From: Candidatus Methanoperedens nitratireducens
Lineage (GTDB): Archaea; Halobacteriota; Methanosarcinia; Methanosarcinales; Methanoperedenaceae
Assembly: GCF_000685155.1 (NCBI RefSeq)
Contig: NZ_JMIY01000007.1
Location: 544,519 to 582,310, forward strand
DNA: 37,792 nucleotides
Reading direction: 5' to 3'
Shown here: positions 34,062 to 37,792 of the stretch, one piece after another
How positions within the stretch are numbered: the first letter of the stretch is position 1
Layout of the letters: each line of letters begins with the position of its first letter
Position numbers and translations under genes: made by a program
The notes under the pieces: model-generated
The model's input: the letters and a program-made list of their open reading frames with translations, nothing else
What the model was told of the DNA's origin: nothing
Databases searched by the model: none

Positions 34062-34138
34062 TTAAAATTTTCTGAATGTAGAATGTGCCTGAAAGAGTGA
34101 TGAACAAACTCTATTATAGATAGGGCAGATACCTATAG

Positions 34139-34941
34139 TCAAGTTCTCAAATACTCGTAAATTGGAACCATCGTGATACCCTCCTCAAATGCCGTAATCA
34201 GTTGTCGCTTTAATTCTCTCTTATTTTCTCAGTACCTTATTGCCAGCCATTTCTTAGCCGCCCTCCACGATTGCTCTATAGGATCAAGCTCAGAACTATA
34301 ACTTGGAAAATAAACGATATGCAGATGCTCTTTATTTTCCTGATAAAATTTTTGCATATCACCAGAGGTATGATAAGGACCCTGATCTATAACGGCAACC
34401 AGCTTACCGAATTTGTAAACAAGTCGTTGTAAGAATACCTTGAAAACATCACCGTTTAGCCAGTCTGTGAACGCATAGATGAAATATTCAGAGTTTAATA
34501 CCCCAATAACACAGATTTTTTCCTTCCTTTTGTATTCGTACTTTACATTCGGGTGACTACCAACAGGAAACCAGCCGTATGTGAGATATGGTGGAAGATG
34601 CTTTCGTCCAGAAATAAGACTGTGTATCCATCGTCAACAAATGGTTTAACTTGTTGTTTGAAGTTTTTTTAAATTCTTCTTGAAGCTGTTTGTTAGCCTT
34701 TCTATGAGATGGCCGTGGTTTCTGGCAGGATAGACCAAGACGATGAAGTATACGCCTTACTTGAAGTGGTTTATAGGACACGTTATAGAGTTGTTCTATT
34801 AGCTGGATAACAAGTTTTGTTGTCCAGATAATGAACGGAAAGCCCTGCTCCTGGGGAGATTTGAAAAGAATTGGCTTTAGATCTTCTATCTGTTATAGAA
34901 ATGTTTGGAAGAAATGATTCACCTCTTGGAATTATTGTCAT
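34139..34941 (-). pseudogene. Broken IS630-family transposase
   Basis: Read on the minus strand from the ATG at 34941, the pieces assemble into one IS630-type DDE transposase only if several lesions are bridged. (1) An extra base near 34880 splits TDEDLKPIL. (2) At an A7 run (34664-34670), a -1 shift is needed to go from EEFKK to NFKQQVKPF. (3) A base is missing near 34595 between LFLDES and PPYLTYGWFPVG. (4) An in-frame TGA (34229-34231) interrupts the tail. Catalytic residues are recognisable: Asp in LFLDES, Asp in VAVIDQGPYH, Glu in SSELDPIEQSW. The helix-turn-helix part (VRRILHRLGLSCQKPRP) is present. Terminal inverted repeats could not be identified. The element is very likely dead. Confidence 0.85.
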
Positions 34942-35160
34942 TTAAACACCCCCCCATTAAATAATCTGCTTGATGAGTCTTAAAAATTACGGAGGCATTA
35001 GAATCATGCTATAGAAATCTTAGAAATAGGTGATTAAATATAAATTGGTTGACCGTAATGTTTAACAACTTCTTGGAATTTATTATTCAGTATTTGAATT
35101 AATGAATCATCGAAAAGGCACAAAAACACAAAGCGTAGCTACAATAATTCAATAATACCA

Positions 35161-35739
35161 TTAGTGAACTATAGAGTCATCATAGGTGACGGTATCTATA
35201 CTCTTTGTAACTTTTTGCACATTTGGAGCGCATGAGATTACCTTATTATAGACATATGTTAAAATTTCGTCTTTCCAAAAGAAATTGCCATCTAGAGTGA
35301 ATTTATTATCCCATGTGGATATGTTATATATGTTCCATGTACGAAGTCTAGCATCACCAAATCGTATATATCGATCTGTTCTATTGATTGTCTCAATTCT
35401 TATAATATTTTTCCAAGGGCAGTAAACTCTTGTAAAGATATCAGAATATTCGATCCCGTTTGTAGAAATAATAACTTTTGCAGTTATTTCTTTTGATATC
35501 ATGATTAAAATTCCTATCGGGAGTACCATTGAGAGAATTAGGAAAAGCTGACCAAGAAAATTTGTATTCAAAAAGATAACATTCATTTTAAGTAATATCT
35601 CTCTTAGAATGTCCAGCCACAAGAAAGCTATAAGAAAAGGCGTTATTAATATCAGAAAGTAGAAAATATAACGACCTAATTGGCTTGAATATATTACTTC
35701 TTTCTGGTGTATGGTATCTTTACAGTCTTCTTTCGCCAT
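35161..35739 (-). CDS. Two-helix membrane protein with PH-like domain
   Basis: A 192-residue protein with two hydrophobic helices near 24-45 (FYFLILITPFLIAFLWLDIL) and 60-83, followed by a beta-rich cytoplasmic part starting KVIISTNGIEYSDIF and PWKNIIRIE. This is the layout of bacterial PH-like (bPH2/YdbT-type) membrane proteins; the assignment is from pattern only. No function is known. It stands alone between transposon debris and the hsdS remnant, and its A+T content is high. The ATG at 35739 lacks a clear ribosome binding site. It could be an accessory gene brought with the surrounding debris. Confidence 0.6.
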   Translation of the reverse strand: MAKEDCKDTIHQKEVIYSSQLGRYIFYFLILITPFLIAFLWLDILREILLKMNVIFLNTNFLGQLFLILSMVLPIGILIMISKEITAKVIISTNGIEYSDIFTRVYCPWKNIIRIETINRTDRYIRFGDARLRTWNIYNISTWDNKFTLDGNFFWKDEILTYVYNKVISCAPNVQKVTKSIDTVTYDDSIVH

Positions 35740-35798
35740 AAAACCCTTTTCCTTTGATATCAGAATTTGAACATATTAAATTTTACTAATAAAAGCGA

Positions 35799-35960
35799 TT
35801 GAGCTCCCGCCCCTCCCCGAACAGCGCCGCATCGTCGCCAGAGTAGACCAGCTCATGTCCCTCTGCGATGAGCTTGAAGTCAGGCTTGCGCGCTCGCAGG
35901 CGGACGGCGAGAGGTTGATGGAGGCGGTCTCGTGGGGAGGATGCTGGCAGGGTAACCTGG
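35799..35960 (+). pseudogene. hsdS C-terminal remnant, copy 1
   Basis: A short GC-rich piece in an AT-rich region encodes ELPPLPEQRRIVARVDQL, then CDELEVRLARSQADGERLME, the C-terminal conserved segment of an HsdS of the EcoKI-like type. No start and no recognition domain remain. A two-base insertion after the EAV codons (around 35930) shifts the end, which would otherwise read EAVVGRMLAG and stop. It is 88% identical at DNA level (90 of 102 bases, 35828-35929 against 36980-37081) to the second remnant 1.15 kb away. It differs from the intact hsdS at 5.3-6.7 kb, so it comes from another type I system. Confidence 0.85.
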
Positions 35961-35985
35961 CAGCCCGGCTACATGAATATTACAT

Positions 35986-36516
35986 TCATGTAAAACGGGA
36001 AAAAAGCTGCTTTAAATTATTATCTGAAAAAACATAATTATCTTTTTGCTTCAAGCTCTCGATAATTTCAATAAGCTCGCTCTTTTGCTTTATCGTTCCT
36101 TCTATTATACAGGCTCCTATCAAGCTTTTCAAATCAAATATTCTCTCAACCCCCTCTTTTATTGCTATTTTGGCAAGGTAAGAATCATCTGTGAGCAGAA
36201 TAGCTTTTCTTGATTTTGCCAGAACAATACATTCGCAATCTGCAACGCTCAGTTTATAATTATCGTTGAGCCTGTAAGCTTGTTCCAGTTCTTTCGTTCC
36301 AGGCACCAGGATACAAAGTTTATTTTTTACCTCGTCAAAACTCACCATTTCTTCTATTTTCTCAATAAATCTAAATCCTGCAATCTTATTTATATTTAAT
36401 TCTTTTAATACAGACGGCGTGATATAGCAAAAATGCTTTTTAAACAGGATATCCAGCAAACTTAACCTGTCTATTTTGGCCAATGAACTCAAAATGCAGG
36501 TATCGACAAGAATCAT
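35986..36516 (-). CDS. PIN-domain toxin (VapC-like, DUF3368 type)
   Basis: A 176-residue PIN-domain RNase. Acidic residues of the active site are visible: Asp5 in ILVDTCILSSL, Glu near 39 in SVLKELN, Asp in KLSVADCECIVLA (~92) and Asp pair in ILLTDDSYLAKIA (~109). After the PIN domain there is a ~35-residue tail rich in Lys/Asn. Its ATG overlaps the stop of the preceding gene by one base (TAATG), the usual coupling of antitoxin and toxin. The module is bracketed by the two hsdS remnants. Likely an RNase toxin held in check by the adjacent UPF0175 protein. Confidence 0.85.
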   Translation of the reverse strand: MILVDTCILSSLAKIDRLSLLDILFKKHFCYITPSVLKELNINKIAGFRFIEKIEEMVSFDEVKNKLCILVPGTKELEQAYRLNDNYKLSVADCECIVLAKSRKAILLTDDSYLAKIAIKEGVERIFDLKSLIGACIIEGTIKQKSELIEIIESLKQKDNYVFSDNNLKQLFSRFT

Positions 36517-36806
36517 TAAATCAGCCTTGCTAGTTCATCTCCCTTAGCTTCTGCAAAACCTCTTCTTATCTTTACGCCAGCTTTAGCAAGAAAATCCTTC
36601 ATCTCCTCGGTGCTAACTCCTGCCAATTCAGCAGCTTTTGAAATAGACATTTCCTCGGTTTTATATAGCTCTACCACTGCGGCTACTCTCATGTCCTTTC
36701 TGAATTCAAAAAAAGTCCTCAGAGCATCGTCAATAAGTTCATTTTTCGTCGAATAAATACCACTTCTAACCAGTGCATCTACACCATTGTTTATAACACT
36801 GCTCAT
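36516..36806 (-). CDS. UPF0175-family antitoxin
   Basis: A 96-residue small protein: N-terminal helix-rich segment (VDALVRSGIYSTKNELIDDA) that resembles a short ribbon-helix-helix-like dimer region, then a helix-turn-helix (EMSISKAAELAGVSTEEMKD, ~51-70) and a short basic tail. Members of the UPF0175 family are regularly found just before DUF3368 PIN toxins, as here, and act as their DNA-binding antitoxins. The TAATG junction gives tight translational coupling with the toxin. The start at 36806 has no obvious strong ribosome binding site. Confidence 0.82.
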   Translation of the reverse strand: MSSVINNGVDALVRSGIYSTKNELIDDALRTFFEFRKDMRVAAVVELYKTEEMSISKAAELAGVSTEEMKDFLAKAGVKIRRGFAEAKGDELARLI

Positions 36807-36979
36807 GAAGTTTATCTCCGTATATTCTTTAACATTGCATCCTATTTATCTCTATGGGGTAAAGAAGATTCCTTACTCAGGAGCTTTTACAATGCATGAG
36901 CATGTGAATTTAGCACACGCCGTCTAAATAGACTGCAATCGGAAGTGACTGGGCATTATCGATCATTAGCTAACAAAAG

Positions 36980-37105
36980 CGCATCGTTGCCAAGGTTGAC
37001 CAGCTCATATCCTTCTGCGATGAGCTTGAGGCCAGGCTTGTGCGCTCGCAGGCAGACGGCGAGAGATTGATGGAAGCGGTCGTGGAGCGGGTGCTGGCGG
37101 TATAG
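36980..37105 (+). pseudogene. hsdS C-terminal remnant, copy 2
   Basis: Forty-one codons and a stop encoding RIVAKVDQLISFCDELEARL, then VRSQADGERLMEAVVERVLA, the end of an EcoKI-type HsdS. Here the frame is intact to a normal stop (37103-37105), in contrast to copy 1. All upstream parts are missing; the preceding DNA is AT-rich and non-coding. The same aaaagcg heptamer precedes both copies, which hints at a shared junction. Confidence 0.85.
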
Positions 37106-37141
37106 CGATGAAGAGTACTCTATATAATAACGAAAATATGA

Positions 37142-37330
37142 TATAAATTGTTAGATGAGCCTATCAAGCTGCTCGTTAATACTATAATCATTTCTGAAAT
37201 CCAGTATAAGCTATATCGATTATTGGGTGATGAGGATTCTTATAATCGGACACTAAAATTACTCAGTTCAAAGTACGTAGGGTACCAACCGATAGAGCAA
37301 AGCACTATATTAAAAGCTTTGGAACTCAGC
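37142..37330 (+). pseudogene. PIN-domain (VapC-like) remnant
   Basis: About 60 codons that read YKLLDEPIKLL, VNTIIISEIQYKLYRLLGDE, then YVGYQPIEQSTILKALELS, which is the middle of a PIN-domain protein with the Glu of ISEIQYKL. The N-terminal strand with the first Asp is missing (a TGA precedes at 37139), and after ~37330 the frame becomes non-PIN-like, at the probable left edge of the IS1634-type element. Not functional. Confidence 0.6.
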
Positions 37331-37384
37331 TTCCCATTTTCCGCACATTTTAATACAACTCTCTCCAGAATCAGTATTTAGAAA

Positions 37385-37792
37385 ATGGACTACAGTAGTA
37401 AAAATTTAGATCACTTAGGAATCGTAGCAGGAGTTTGTAAAGAGATCGAACTTCGTGCATCTATCGATAGAATAGTCGGAGTAGACAAAAGGCAGAAAGT
37501 AACAACAGGAGAAGCTGTTGAGGCAATGGTCTTAAACGCGTTAGGTTTTGTGAGCAAGCCTCTATACATGTTTCCTGACTTTATGGGCACAAAACCTGTA
37601 GAGCTGCTAATAGGCGGACATCTTAAAGCTGAGGATTTTAATGATGATACGCTTGGAAGAAGCCTGGACAGATTATATAAAACCGGGACAGAAGAAATAT
37701 TTCTACAGATAGCGATCAATGCATATGGGAGATACGGGTATCATGGCAGATTTCTTCACAGCGATACCACAACCATAAGTGTTCACGGTGAG
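37385..37792 (+). mobile_element. IS1634-type transposase, 5' part (runs off window)
   Basis: The first 136 codons of a transposase of the IS1634 group (IS4-related). The N-terminal domain reads HLGIVAGVCKEIELRASIDR, then GEAVEAMVLNALGFVSKPLY and FNDDTLGRSLDRLYKTG; the first catalytic Asp appears in FLHSDTTTISVHG at the very end. The frame is open to the window edge. The left end of the element is probably in the ~37325-37345 stretch (cttcccattttccgcac), where the PIN remnant stops; the inverted repeat cannot be confirmed without the right end. Confidence 0.85.

Noticed and set aside
35091-35160. Fragment resembling the dispersed 'ggcacaaaaacacaaag' repeat
   Set aside because: It is too short and lacks a second copy in the window, so it could be chance.

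Overview
The window looks like a piece of a euryarchaeal chromosome, most plausibly from a methane-cycling lineage of the Methanosarcinales/ANME type. Pointers are a fused formaldehyde-activating enzyme/hexulose-6-phosphate synthase (a tetrahydromethanopterin-linked archaeal enzyme), a 5'-deoxyadenosine deaminase-type amidohydrolase, a DUF373 protein, a PGF-pre-PGF surface protein with a C-terminal membrane anchor, a tRNA-Val(GAC) without an encoded CCA, archaeal TATA elements and GGTGA-type ribosome binding sites. The assignment rests on gene content only; nitrite ammonification genes in such a setting would fit a Methanoperedens-like organism, but that is inference.

Layout. 0.2-2.8 kb: a UPF0182 membrane protein. 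2.9-10.5 kb: a complete type I restriction-modification locus (hsdR, hsdS, hsdM) interleaved with two toxin-antitoxin modules: MntA/HepT sits inside the hsdS-hsdM operon with 4-base overlaps, and HicBA lies on the other strand between hsdS and hsdR. 10.8-13.4 kb: fae-hps and dadD, C1/pentose and nucleoside-salvage metabolism. 13.4-18.8 kb: a membrane-anchored winged-helix protein, a KaiC-like ATPase with altered Walker residues, an RNase H-fold protein with a problematic start codon, a DUF373 membrane protein and a secreted CAP-domain protein. 18.9-23.7 kb: acetyl-CoA synthetase, a HEAT-plus-roadblock protein and a tyrosine phenol-lyase. 23.8-27.1 kb: a NapH-like Fe-S membrane protein, the pentahaem nitrite reductase NrfA and the quinol-oxidising tetrahaem NrfH, a nitrite-to-ammonia respiratory cassette.

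27.1-30.2 kb: endonuclease V, then a tyrosine integrase, a small protein with primase-large-subunit-like features, another small protein, a remarkable 92-nt GC-rich multi-hairpin structure and iteron-like 40-bp repeats. I read this as a small integrated element, perhaps with its own replication origin. 30.3-33.3 kb: a large surface protein, EngB and tRNA-Val. 33.6-37.8 kb: a Cys-rich ArsR-type regulator with a 22-codon leader ORF, followed by accessory debris: a frameshifted IS630 transposase, a PH-like membrane protein, two 88%-identical hsdS C-terminal remnants bracketing a VapBC-type module, a PIN-domain remnant and the start of an IS1634-type transposase that runs off the window.

How it fits together. 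The nitrite cassette would take electrons from a membrane electron carrier and reduce nitrite to ammonium; Acs activates acetate; Tpl could release pyruvate and ammonia from tyrosine; Fae-Hps links formaldehyde/methylene-H4MPT to ribulose phosphates. The left and right accessory zones are defence/toxin-antitoxin territory. The most unusual items are the hsdS-mntA-hepT-hsdM operon and the structured element next to the integrase.
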